Positions 1-8,081 of a stretch of DNA of 51,118 nt are shown here, piece by piece; the stretch's first letter is position 1, and every line of letters starts with the position of its first letter. Location: positions 1-51,118 of the forward strand of contig JAQGEF010000029.1 in assembly GCA_027854065.1 (NCBI GenBank), written 5' to 3'. The notes beneath the pieces were generated by a model. The model was not told where the DNA came from, searched no databases, and saw only the letters and a list, made by a program, of their open reading frames with translations. This stretch comes from Polluticaenibacter yanchengensis (GTDB lineage: Bacteria > Bacteroidota > Bacteroidia > Chitinophagales > Chitinophagaceae). A program made the position numbers and the translations under genes.

Positions 1-88
1 AAAGTCACTAAGAAAAGGTATGGAAAACATAAAACTCAAAAAAATTATAGAAACAATATTTAGCAACAATCCTTAGCTAAATGACATT

Positions 89-257
89 GGGCTGCCGGAT
101 ATGGCAGGTGGCGAGGCACGAGCCAGTATTTTGTGTGCTGATTTTTTTGATATCTATAAATAGCAATATTCCTGTGCAGCGAAGCGTTGCACACAAAATA
201 CCATGCCTGCAGTAGCCGGAACAAATGTTGATCAAGTGATCAACGGCAGATAGCCCC
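89..257 (+). repeat. Family 1 dispersed intergenic repeat, copy A
   Basis: Starts with GGGCTGC and ends with TAGCCCC. It contains the family core GGCGAGGCACGAGCC (110-124) and a perfect 13-bp inverted repeat, GTATTTTGTGTGC (126-138) with GCACACAAAATAC (189-201), able to form a long hairpin. A short open frame across it (77-265, minus) is a by-product of the repeat. It lies beyond the 3' end of the beta-barrel gene. It fills most of the first 286 bases, and nothing else was seen there. Confidence 0.75.
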
Positions 258-286
258 TCAATCAAATATTGATCGGGCTAATCTGT

Positions 287-1762
287 TTATTTAAGGTTAT
301 AAAATAATGAGACTCCTAATGTTTCCGCCTTGCCGGTATTAAAGATATTTGTGTAACCAATTGATTTCACCGCATTTTTTATTCCTCTTTCGTAGTTTAC
401 TTCTACACGCAGGTGCTTATAAACATACCCAACCGTGGCCAGCAGGCGCGGATCGTATTTGTTTACCTTTGTAGCGGGTTCTATCTGGCCCATTCTTATG
501 GTACCGACATCCACATCTGCTGTTGGATATGATGACAGGAAGTTCATATTGCCATCATATAATTCCAGGTTTTCAGTTTCCTTATATTTTATGAGGAATG
601 AGTTTTGGATACCGGCTCCTATATACAATTCGGGCTTTATTTTATAGACCAGGGAAACCGGTACACTCAGGTATTTAAAGCTTTTGAAGGTGGTCGTTTT
701 CGTTACATTTTTTACAACACTTGTATTGGTGTCAAATGTTTTAGTATATGCATCTTCGGACACTACATTTCCATTGCCGTTTAACAGGACCAGACCGGTA
801 CTTAAAGAGAATTTGCCGGATAGTGGGAGCATTATTTTAGAGGTAAAGTGGTACCCTAAATTTTTATTATTCAACCCTTTTTCCACGCCCATTCCTGCCA
901 TCCATTCAAATTGTTTTTTGTTTGGTGTATTCCTTTTTACAGGAACTGTTGTTTCACTTTCCATCTTATCGTTGGCATCGGGCATCGTCACATTTCCTCT
1001 GGATAATGCTGCAATGTCAAGGTTTTGTTCTGCACCGGATTGTAATGCGGTGTAGGTATCCGAATGATCCGTGTTGATGTTTGTAACAGGTGACGAGTTG
1101 AGAGTATTGATCTCAAAACCTGCATCAGCGTTAAGGAAAACTGCATTGGCATTAAGTGTGCCTGATGTATTGGTTACAGGACTGCGTTTTGTAGTTGACC
1201 GTTTTGTTTTTTGTGCGTTTTGATGAATGGCAGCAAGTGTTTCTATGTTCCTGGTACCGCTACCAATATTTGCACCACCGGCAATGGCACCGGCAGGATC
1301 GCTCTGCTGGCTTAGCGGATTGCTGTTAATATCCGGAGCTGCCAGATCTATGTTTGACATAGACTTATCACCTGGCACAGAAGCTGGTGTATTGCTGTTT
1401 GTTGTAGCTGCAACATCATTGCCGGCAGTATTTACCGGTACCTGATTGCTTTCAGAAAAATCTGCAGGCTTCTTCTGCTCTTTTGCAAAAGGTTGAGTTT
1501 GTGTTTCTGAAAGCTTATCTCCGGAATTGACTGATGTTGATTTTTCTGGAGTTATCAAAAAGAAACTAATAACAGATGCTGCTGCTAAAATTGGAAAAAA
1601 AACAAGCCATCTCCGCTTTTTTTTCTTTTCATCTTCAGCAGGCAGCACTGGCATTTGTTCATCAAGCAGCTTGCTCATTGAAGCCCAGCCAGCATCGCTA
1701 TCAATGCTGAATGGTTGGGATGTGTTTTTTTTATTTGCTTCAGATTGGCTCATGCCTGACAT
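287..1762 (-). CDS. Inner-membrane-anchored outer-membrane beta-barrel protein, putative ECF partner
   Basis: 491 residues in three parts. Residues 1-50 are cytoplasmic in character and end in a KKKKRR patch. Residues 52-70 form one transmembrane helix. Residues 71 to about 281 are a Ser/Thr/Asn/Ala-rich low-complexity linker. Residues 282-491 form a PorT/OmpA-like beta-barrel with alternating hydrophobic strands ending in an aromatic-rich strand (SLFYNLK). The ATG abuts the stop codon of the ECF sigma gene with no gap, so the two are surely co-transcribed and probably coupled in translation. Inference: the short N-terminus could act as an anti-sigma segment, with the linker spanning the periplasm to the barrel. 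No classical anti-sigma zinc motif is visible. An alternative start is Met4 (1753). The barrel call is firm; the anti-sigma role is speculative. Confidence 0.75.
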   Translation of the reverse strand: MSGMSQSEANKKNTSQPFSIDSDAGWASMSKLLDEQMPVLPAEDEKKKKRRWLVFFPILAAASVISFFLITPEKSTSVNSGDKLSETQTQPFAKEQKKPADFSESNQVPVNTAGNDVAATTNSNTPASVPGDKSMSNIDLAAPDINSNPLSQQSDPAGAIAGGANIGSGTRNIETLAAIHQNAQKTKRSTTKRSPVTNTSGTLNANAVFLNADAGFEINTLNSSPVTNINTDHSDTYTALQSGAEQNLDIAALSRGNVTMPDANDKMESETTVPVKRNTPNKKQFEWMAGMGVEKGLNNKNLGYHFTSKIMLPLSGKFSLSTGLVLLNGNGNVVSEDAYTKTFDTNTSVVKNVTKTTTFKSFKYLSVPVSLVYKIKPELYIGAGIQNSFLIKYKETENLELYDGNMNFLSSYPTADVDVGTIRMGQIEPATKVNKYDPRLLATVGYVYKHLRVEVNYERGIKNAVKSIGYTNIFNTGKAETLGVSLFYNLK

Positions 1763-2305
1763 TTAATATTGCTGTAATTTTAGTTTGTCTTTTAGTTTTT
1801 TCCTGGCATCGGACAAATGCCACCTGCTGGTGGATTCGGTGATATTTAACAACTGAGAAATTTCCTGGTGTGTGAAGCCGTCTAATACCGCCATATTGAA
1901 CACTGTTCGTGTTACGTTTGGTAATATTTTTATGTATTCCATCAGTTCCTGTAGGTCGAACCTGGAATAAATATTGTGCTGCTCACTGTATTCGGGTAAT
2001 TCCTCTGTATAAATATACTCAATTTGCCGTTTACGTTCGGATAATGAAGTTAAAACAGTATTAATGACTATGGTTTTAAACCATGAATTAAAAGTACCAA
2101 GATCCTGGTTATACTTATCAATGTTTTTAAACATTTTCAGATAAGCATCGTTCAATACTGATACTATTTTCTGGTCATCACAGGAAATATATCTCTGACA
2201 CACTTTTACCATATCCGCATAGAAATACTTATAGAGCTTTTCTTGCGCCTCTCTATTATTTTTTCTGCAACCATCTATAATAATATGTAACTGGTCTGTG
2301 GTCAA
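1763..2305 (-). CDS. ECF-type RNA polymerase sigma factor
   Basis: 180 residues, normal length for an extracytoplasmic-function sigma-70 factor. Region 2 runs from about residue 18 to 95 (EAQEKLYKYFY, then DAYLKMFKNIDKY and FNSWFKTIVINT). Region 4 is at about 125-175, with the helix-turn-helix GFTHQEISQLLNITESTSRW. The start is TTG: an in-frame stop lies two codons upstream, and the next Met (residue 32) would delete region 2.1. It is the first gene of a two-gene operon with the beta-barrel protein and presumably directs polymerase to a small envelope regulon. Family membership is clear; the target genes are unknown. Confidence 0.92.
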   Translation of the reverse strand: MTTDQLHIIIDGCRKNNREAQEKLYKYFYADMVKVCQRYISCDDQKIVSVLNDAYLKMFKNIDKYNQDLGTFNSWFKTIVINTVLTSLSERKRQIEYIYTEELPEYSEQHNIYSRFDLQELMEYIKILPNVTRTVFNMAVLDGFTHQEISQLLNITESTSRWHLSDARKKLKDKLKLQQY

Positions 2306-2543
2306 AATTTACCCTGTTTCTCTACTATCCCTCTTTATTACTTATGAACCTGAGTTAAGTAGTGTCACCAAATGTTAATGAATGTTGTGCAAAGTACTTC
2401 CAGAAAACTCCTTTGGCATATTTTTCACTAAAACATTAACAATCCGGTGACTACCAACTTCTAACTCACGCTGCCAGATTCCTGCTAAAACCGGTTAAGT
2501 TTCAGCTACTTTTCAAACTAAATTTTTTAATAAAACCCGGGGA

Positions 2544-2990
2544 CTATTTATTAACAAATCCAAGTTCTTTTACGACAGTATTATCTGTCCAGCGAACGAT
2601 TAAGCTGTCCGCAGATAATTTCAAAATCTTCATCTTGTGAATTTTGTCAGTCGCTTTCGCTTTAAAGAACAAACTGTCTGTAGTGGTATTGATAGTATAA
2701 GTACTTGAATAATATGGTAAAATTGTACTGTCGCAGGCAGTGGTACCATCAGAAAAGCTGTAGTTTGTGGTATTGAACTTCAATACATCGTCTTTCATAC
2801 AATCTTTATACACTGATGTTGCATTGTTGCTTGCATCAATAACATTTGCTTTTTTAATTTTCCAGTCTTTATCAATTAACAATTTAACTTTTTCCGGTAA
2901 GTTGTCATTATCGTCTTTATCACAAGCGATTAATGTAAGAGAAGCGATGCCTAATACTAAAGACCCTTTAATGATGTTTTTCAAATTCAT
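2544..2990 (-). CDS. Lipocalin-like lipoprotein
   Basis: 148 residues from the ATG at 2990. The frame opens upstream to 3095, but that extension lacks a signal and would precede the lipoprotein signal, so the internal start is preferred. A lipoprotein signal ends in the lipobox LTLIAC (Cys23), followed by an acidic DKDDNDN stretch, as in surface- or outer-membrane-anchored Bacteroidota lipoproteins. The rest is beta-rich, with a conserved-looking DKDWKIKKANV start and YSFSDG. This resembles the small lipocalin-like (DUF5004 style) families of the phylum. The ligand is unknown. It is monocistronic and divergent from the CHAP protein. Confidence 0.75.
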   Translation of the reverse strand: MNLKNIIKGSLVLGIASLTLIACDKDDNDNLPEKVKLLIDKDWKIKKANVIDASNNATSVYKDCMKDDVLKFNTTNYSFSDGTTACDSTILPYYSSTYTINTTTDSLFFKAKATDKIHKMKILKLSADSLIVRWTDNTVVKELGFVNK

Positions 2991-3169
2991 TTTACAATTT
3001 TTTTGAAGTTGGTGATTATTTGTCGATTCCGGTTTCTTACATATATTAACTATGGTTAAGGATGTTCTGTTGGGTGATATTTGATTTTTTTTCAAAAAAG
3101 TTTTTTCCTGAAATTTATATTGACAATGGCTTGTATAAATTTTATATTAGCGCTACAATAAATACTAAT

Positions 3170-3928
3170 ATGAAATACCCGGGAAGACTTATTAAACAAG
3201 GTGAGAAAGATAAGGCCATTGTTAAAGCCCTGCAACAAAGCCTGAAGGACCTGGGTATTGACCCAGGTGCAATTGATGGAGACTTTGGAAAGACAACTAA
3301 AAGTGCGGTGCAATACTTTCAATCTACAAATGTGGATGAAAACGGGAATCCTCTTGTGGCAGATGGTGTGGTTGGTGCCATTACCTGGCAGGTTCTGTTT
3401 GGCAAAAAAACAGTACCGGAAAATTCGAAGCCTCAAGGCAGGCTAATGAAAAAAGCAATTGAGGTTGCGCGGTCACAAATCGGGATAATGGAGAAACCGC
3501 CTGGCAGTAATGCCGGTAAAGAGGTGGAAATGTACCTGGCATCTACCGGTCTTGGAAAAGGTTATGCCTGGTGTATGGCATTCGTATATTATGTATTTAA
3601 TGAAGCTGCTAAAGAGTTGGGCATTAGTAATCCGTTGGTAAAAACGGCGGGCTGCCTTACTCAATGGAATAAGACAACATGCCGGAAAATTAAAAAAGCG
3701 GAAGCTGTGGCGAATCCTGCCCTGATTGTGCCTGGCTCTATTTTTATAATGGATTTTGGCAGTGGCCTGGGGCACACGGGTATTGTTGTGTCGGTTAGTG
3801 GCGGATTTATTACAACCATTGAGGGCAATACGAATAACAGTGGCTCAAGAACCGGCATTGGCGTGTTTGAGCTATCACACAGGAAAATAAATTCTGTGAA
3901 CAAGGGCTTCATTATTGCTTCGGAATAA
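3170..3928 (+). CDS. Peptidoglycan-binding / CHAP-like amidase-endopeptidase
   Basis: 252 residues from the ATG at 3170; the upstream extension to 3062 has no signal and looks non-coding. Residues ~10-80 form a PG_binding_1 three-helix module (ALQQSLKDLGIDPGAIDGDFG followed by TWQVLFG). The C-terminal half is a CHAP / NlpC-P60-like papain fold, with Cys in GYAWCMAFVYY, His in GLGHTGIVV and polar residues in EGNTNNSG as the likely catalytic set. No Sec signal or lipobox is seen, which is unusual for a cell-wall hydrolase and fits an endolysin-like or non-Sec-exported enzyme. There are no phage genes nearby. The role in wall cleavage is well supported by the fold; the physiological use is unknown. 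Confidence 0.82.
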   Translation: MKYPGRLIKQGEKDKAIVKALQQSLKDLGIDPGAIDGDFGKTTKSAVQYFQSTNVDENGNPLVADGVVGAITWQVLFGKKTVPENSKPQGRLMKKAIEVARSQIGIMEKPPGSNAGKEVEMYLASTGLGKGYAWCMAFVYYVFNEAAKELGISNPLVKTAGCLTQWNKTTCRKIKKAEAVANPALIVPGSIFIMDFGSGLGHTGIVVSVSGGFITTIEGNTNNSGSRTGIGVFELSHRKINSVNKGFIIASE

Positions 3929-3949
3929 AATATGCGGTACTACAACGGG

Positions 3950-3976
3950 GGTTGCTTATTTTAAACAACCTTATTT
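3950..3976 (+). terminator. Weak hairpin between convergent genes
   Basis: GGTTG (3950-3954) pairs with CAACC (3966-3970) and is followed by TTATTTT. The stem is short. It lies in the 47-bp gap between the CHAP gene and the convergent permease gene. Confidence 0.35.
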
Positions 3977-5328
3977 TATGTCCTTTTAATGTTTGTACTT
4001 GTGAGTAATTTATACATAACAAAGAAAAACAACATAAGCCCTCCGCCAATAATGCCTGCAAACGGGTCTTTAATTAAGATACTGACAGTTATAAATAAAA
4101 AGGCTACTATATAAAATATGGGGATGAATGGATAAAGCTTCATTTTAAAAATGGGTGTATTCTGCTCATCCAAATGTTTTGTTTTTTTACGTAAAATAAA
4201 AATGCTGGCTACGGCTGTGGCCAGCCCGATGCTATCGAGGAAGATTACCCTGTCCAAAATGGTTTCTACTTCGCTGCTGAAAATTAATGTCAACACCGAA
4301 ATGGCTGTGAATACCGGCAAGGAAAAAGTGAGTACCTGCTTTTGATTTTGTTTTGCAAAAGAGGGGTGTAATACGTTATCTTCTGCCATTGCATACATTA
4401 CCCTGGGATTGCTCATGAGACCGATATTGACGTATGCTAACACACTGAAAAACAGCAGGAAGCACATAATATTATAAGCGGTACTGCCAAACATTGTTTG
4501 CATATGCCTGGCTGCCAGGTCATTTTTATTTGCCTTCATTCCTTCCATTCCCAGTACGTTGTAATAAGAATAGTTGACTAATAAATAAAATGCGAGAATG
4601 ATGATGATGCCTGTAATAATGGCTCTCGGTATTGTTTTTTGCGGATTATGTACTTCTCCGCCAAAATTAATTGTTTGCTGGTATCCGCCGTAACTAAAAG
4701 AGACGGCTATCATGGCAATGCCGAGTGCCCTGATATAGTCAATGGTTTCCCAGCTTTGAGTGGCCTTGTTTATTACAATTTTATCTGCTTCATGTATGGG
4801 CTGACTTCCTGAATAAAACGCACCAATACAGATAGCCAGTAAAATACCAATTTTAGTGACCATTAAAAAGTTTTGTGTGCGGACGCTCATTTTCAAACCA
4901 AGGTAATTGACGACGAAAAAAACGAGGATGGCGCTTATGGCTATGAGTTGTTTATAACCGGCGGCGTGATAGGCTTCGGGTAAAATACTTTGCAAATAAC
5001 CTGCCCCGATTAATGCAACGGCGCTGATAGATGCGGCGTTGCTGATGAGAATAAGGCAGTTTATCATAAACGCAATGGCGGGATGAAAGCAATAGGAATA
5101 AATTTTGTAAAAACCGCCGGTGACGGGATACCTGCTGCCAATTTCAGCAAATGTAAGGGCCCCGCAAAGTGCTATTAAACCTCCGAAAATCCATGCTGCA
5201 AAAAATATATACTGACTTACGGCATCTCTTGCTACATCATGGGGTGTCCGGAAAATACCCATTCCAATTACCAGGCTAATTATAATTATAGTAACGTCGA
5301 AAGTCTTTAATTCCGTTTTTTGCTTCAT
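3976..5328 (-). CDS. APC-family amino-acid permease
   Basis: 450 residues with about 12 hydrophobic helices, the usual size for APC-superfamily transporters (LAT / AAT-like). The first helix carries the substrate-site loop IISLVIGMGIFRTP, matching the family pattern of a broken TM1 with Gly-rich unwinding. TM3 shows GGFYKIYSYCFHP, and TM6 shows SFSYGGYQQTINFGGEV, both characteristic. It acts in the inner membrane, taking up or exchanging amino acids; substrate specificity cannot be read. It is monocistronic, upstream of the tRNA array terminator. Confidence 0.88.
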   Translation of the reverse strand: MKQKTELKTFDVTIIIISLVIGMGIFRTPHDVARDAVSQYIFFAAWIFGGLIALCGALTFAEIGSRYPVTGGFYKIYSYCFHPAIAFMINCLILISNAASISAVALIGAGYLQSILPEAYHAAGYKQLIAISAILVFFVVNYLGLKMSVRTQNFLMVTKIGILLAICIGAFYSGSQPIHEADKIVINKATQSWETIDYIRALGIAMIAVSFSYGGYQQTINFGGEVHNPQKTIPRAIITGIIIILAFYLLVNYSYYNVLGMEGMKANKNDLAARHMQTMFGSTAYNIMCFLLFFSVLAYVNIGLMSNPRVMYAMAEDNVLHPSFAKQNQKQVLTFSLPVFTAISVLTLIFSSEVETILDRVIFLDSIGLATAVASIFILRKKTKHLDEQNTPIFKMKLYPFIPIFYIVAFLFITVSILIKDPFAGIIGGGLMLFFFVMYKLLTSTNIKRT

Positions 5329-5427
5329 AACGCTAAATATACTTATTTGTTACATATTAGTTTATGGAAATTATGTGCTGATGATAAATATGGTATAAGA
5401 AAAATGCTAAAGGAAGTTCTCAGAAAA

Positions 5428-5457
5428 CAAAAAAGCAACCAAAATGGTTGCTTTTTT
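5428..5457 (-). terminator. Rho-independent terminator of the tRNA array
   Basis: Hairpin GCAACC / GGTTGC (5435-5440, 5446-5451) with a five-base loop and T runs on both strands. It sits directly downstream of the last tRNA-Gly on the minus strand, before the permease promoter region. Confidence 0.8.
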
Positions 5458-5463
5458 AACTTG

Positions 5464-5536
<73 letters not shown>

Positions 5537-5570
5537 AGGATGTTCTGTATTTCAGAACAAATTTATTTGC

Positions 5571-5659
5571 TGGTCCCCCAGGCGGGACTTGAACCCGCAC
5601 GAACATTGCTGCCCACAGGATTTTAAGTCCTGCGTGTCTACCAATTCCACCACCAGGGG
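5571..5659 (-). tRNA. tRNA-Leu (UAA), copy 1
   Basis: Class II tRNA with a long variable arm (TGGGCAGCAATGTTCG region), anticodon loop CTTAAAA (UAA), T-loop TTCAAGT and discriminator A at 5574. A 3' CCA is encoded (5573-5571), unlike the Gly genes. Confidence 0.96.
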
Positions 5660-5711
5660 ATTGATTAATCCGATAATTATCAGAATAATATTTTTATAAA
5701 GAACTTATTTG

Positions 5712-5784
<73 letters not shown>

Positions 5785-5818
5785 AAGATGTTCTGTATTT
5801 CAGAACAAATTTGTTTGC

Positions 5819-5907
5819 TGGTCCCCCAGGCGGGACTTGAACCCGCACGAACATTGCTGCCCACAGGATTTTAAGTCCTGCGTGTCTACCAATTCCACCA
5901 CCAGGGG
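5819..5907 (-). tRNA. tRNA-Leu (UAA), copy 2
   Basis: Same sequence as the Leu gene at 5571, 248 bp away, again with encoded CCA. The spacer to the next Gly gene has the same TTCTGTATTTCAGAA dyad as the first unit. Confidence 0.96.
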
Positions 5908-5939
5908 ATTGTTATTTTAAACCTGCGTTTAAAATACCG

Positions 5940-6012
<73 letters not shown>

Positions 6013-6079
6013 AGAAAATCAAAAACCTAAGTTCTTGATTTTTATATTTTTAAAGACCTTATCTTTTCTTTTGGGAGTG

Positions 6080-6109
6080 CAAAGATAATCATCTTATGAT
6101 ACCAACCAA
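6080..6109 (-). promoter_or_regulatory. Promoter of the tRNA array
   Basis: On the minus strand TATCTTTG (6087-6080) matches the Bacteroidota -7 box TAnnTTTG. Two TTGG words (6109-6106 and 6105-6102) lie 15-19 bases upstream, in the position of the -33 box. Transcription would start near 6073, about 60 bases before the first tRNA. Confidence 0.65.
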
Positions 6110-6123
6110 GTTTTTATTGAAAT

Positions 6124-6336
6124 TTATTTGTACTCAGGTTTATACAAACTGCTAGGTTGTACTTCTACTTTTGGCTTCTCATGATAACGAGTAGACTTGT
6201 ATACATTGTAGCTGCAACCTGTGAAGAATCCTAAGAAACATAATACAGATAAATAAAATAAAAACCTAGATGATGACACCCAGTTATTCTTACCAAATTC
6301 TCTGCAATCTTCTTGTGTATGTTGTTCTTGTGACAT
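6124..6336 (-). CDS. Small membrane protein or lipoprotein, unknown
   Basis: 70 residues from the ATG at 6336; the frame extends to 6378, but the -7 box TATTTTTG lies inside that extension. It has a polar N-terminus of about 22 residues, then a hydrophobic stretch (FLFYLSVLCFLGFFTGC) ending in a lipobox-like FTGC, then a charged tail with VYKSTRYHEKPKVEVQP. The long polar N-region is unusual for a lipoprotein, so a single-pass membrane protein is the alternative. I do not recognise a family. It is divergent from the histidine kinase gene. Confidence 0.6.
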   Translation of the reverse strand: MSQEQHTQEDCREFGKNNWVSSSRFLFYLSVLCFLGFFTGCSYNVYKSTRYHEKPKVEVQPSSLYKPEYK

Positions 6337-6355
6337 ATTCTTGTATTTTACGCTG

Positions 6356-6363
6356 CAAAAATA
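6356..6363 (-). promoter_or_regulatory. Predicted -7 box of the small membrane protein gene
   Basis: TATTTTTG on the minus strand, 19 bases before the ATG at 6336. It matches TAnnTTTG. No convincing -33 box at the usual spacing. Confidence 0.45.
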
Positions 6364-6435
6364 AGGGCTTGCACTCAATAGAAAAAAATGCTTTTAGTAT
6401 TTTTCTCCAAATTTGTATATTTATCTTCTTAAAAA

Positions 6436-7602
6436 ATGGTAGCAAAATTATTTAAATGGCAAAGTGTACTGTTATTAATAGCAATTGGCATTGTTGCGTT
6501 TACTATTTACTACTCGACGCATCTTTCTAAAAAAATTGAAAGAGAAGAACGCCAGCGTGTTCACGAATGGGCTTTGGCCGTTTCTACTATGGCGATTGAT
6601 ACTTCTGCGACGGCATTGGAACTTGCCAACAGCATTCTTGTAAATAATGAAGACATGCCGATGCTGATTACGGATAGCCTGGAACAGATTATTGACTATA
6701 AGAATATTGATACCAATAATATTAAAAACAACCCTGAGTTTCTTAACCAGTTACTTGCCAGTTTTAAGAATGAGAACAAGCCTATTGATTTACGTTTGGG
6801 TACAGACCCGGTTATTAATTGTAAGCTGTATTACGGCAATACAAGACTTTTAAGTGAAGTGCGTTACTATCCTATTGTACAGTTAGTGATTGTCGCTCTT
6901 TTTATAGGCTTGGTTGTGATTCTAATAACGACTCATAATAAGAGTACGCAAAACCAGGTATGGGCTGGTATGGCTAAGGAAACGGCACACCAGATGGGCA
7001 CTCCGCTTACAAGTCTTCAAGGCTGGATTGAACTTTTAAAGGACAATCCTGACAATGCTTATATTATTGAAGATGTAGAGAAAGATGTGGAGCGATTAAA
7101 GCTGGTGAGCGACCGTTTTAGTAAAATTGGTAGTAAACCAAAGCTGGAAACAGTAGAAATATTGCCACTGATAGAGGAGATGGTTTCCTACATGAAAAAA
7201 CGTGCTCCCGGGAAAGTGAATTTCAGCATCAATAATGAATCCTCTGCAGCTACAATCAATGTTTCTAAAACTCTTTTTAACTGGGTTCTTGAAAATCTTT
7301 TAAAAAATGCACTGGATGCAATGGAGAACGGTGTTGGTGCTATTAGTGTTGAACTGAGTAACAATAACCAGTATTTTTATGTTGATGTAAAGGATACGGG
7401 GAAGGGTATCAGTGCTGCAAATATTCCGAAGGTTTTCAACCCGGGATTTACGACTAAGAAACGGGGCTGGGGCCTGGGCTTAAGTTTAAGCAAGCGTATT
7501 ATGAATCATTTTCATAACGGAGACCTGGTTATTAAACATTCTGAATTGAACAAAGGCACTACTTTCAGAGTTTGCGTTCCGCTTAATAGTGAAATCCTAT
7601 AG
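6436..7602 (+). CDS. Membrane sensor histidine kinase
   Basis: 388 residues. TM1 is at 11-26, followed by an extracytoplasmic region of about 120 residues with no recognised sensor domain, then TM2 at ~147-165. There is no HAMP. The H-box is AKETAHQMGTPLTSL with phospho-acceptor His185. The ATPase core has an N-box (ENLLKNALDAM), G1 box (DVKDTGKGIS), F-box (VFNPGFTTK) and G2 box (RGWGLGLSLSKRI). All catalytic motifs are present, so it should be active. No response regulator gene is adjacent, making it an orphan kinase here. It ends with a stop followed by repeat DNA. Confidence 0.92.
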   Translation: MVAKLFKWQSVLLLIAIGIVAFTIYYSTHLSKKIEREERQRVHEWALAVSTMAIDTSATALELANSILVNNEDMPMLITDSLEQIIDYKNIDTNNIKNNPEFLNQLLASFKNENKPIDLRLGTDPVINCKLYYGNTRLLSEVRYYPIVQLVIVALFIGLVVILITTHNKSTQNQVWAGMAKETAHQMGTPLTSLQGWIELLKDNPDNAYIIEDVEKDVERLKLVSDRFSKIGSKPKLETVEILPLIEEMVSYMKKRAPGKVNFSINNESSAATINVSKTLFNWVLENLLKNALDAMENGVGAISVELSNNNQYFYVDVKDTGKGISAANIPKVFNPGFTTKKRGWGLGLSLSKRIMNHFHNGDLVIKHSELNKGTTFRVCVPLNSEIL

Positions 7603-7643
7603 CATTCACTGGTTAAAAATTGAGGAGATTCCTCTTTTATAAG

Positions 7644-7819
7644 GCGATCCTTACGGGATTTGATTTATCTATTAAATATTGTTTCAGTAAAACGATACTG
7701 ACAACGAAATGATGAATTGATCATCAACCTATTCTATACAATATAGATTTCAAAGGAGGAATATTCCATGTAGGATTCTATCAATAAACTTTACATTATT
7801 GAGCCTCAAACTCAGGTTA
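7644..7819 (+). repeat. Family 3 repeat, copy 1 (truncated)
   Basis: 176 bp that align without large gaps to 12521-12696. Shared landmarks are TTACGGGATTTGATTT (CTACGGGACTTGATTT in copy 2), GAATTGATCATCAAC, and an AACTCAGGTTA right end. The matching left terminal repeat seen in copy 2 is not found here, so this copy appears truncated or decayed. Confidence 0.7.
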
Positions 7820-7879
7820 AAATAACTGATAGTCAACAGATAATAGCTTAATTGCTGATTAGTTTTAATGAAGTGGAAT

Positions 7880-8023
7880 GGCTGCGGTGGACAGCGGGCA
7901 GGCGCGCCTTGCGCCTGGTACGAGCCCTGGAGCTACCTGTAAACAGAAGCGATATTGGCGAGTACGTTACCCCGCAGTACGCCGGACAAATGCCGGGCAG
8001 TGCTGCTCTGAGCTGACAGCCCC
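7880..8023 (+). repeat. Family 1 dispersed intergenic repeat, copy B
   Basis: Starts GGCTGCGG and ends TGACAGCCCC. It holds an inverted repeat CAGGCGC (7899-7905) / GCGCCTG (7911-7917), the core variant CGCCTGGTACGAGCC (7912-7926) and the family block GCCGGACAAATGCCG. It lies between the convergent 3' ends of the histidine kinase and proS. With family 3 copy 1 it accounts for most of the 479-bp gap. Confidence 0.75.
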
Positions 8024-8081
8024 AAAATAAAAAACGCAAGCTGCTGATGCAACTTGCGTGTAATATAGTATGCGCAATAAA

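Noticed and set aside
3170..3928. Prophage remnant
   Set aside because: Only one endolysin-like gene; no structural, integrase or att-like sequences around it.
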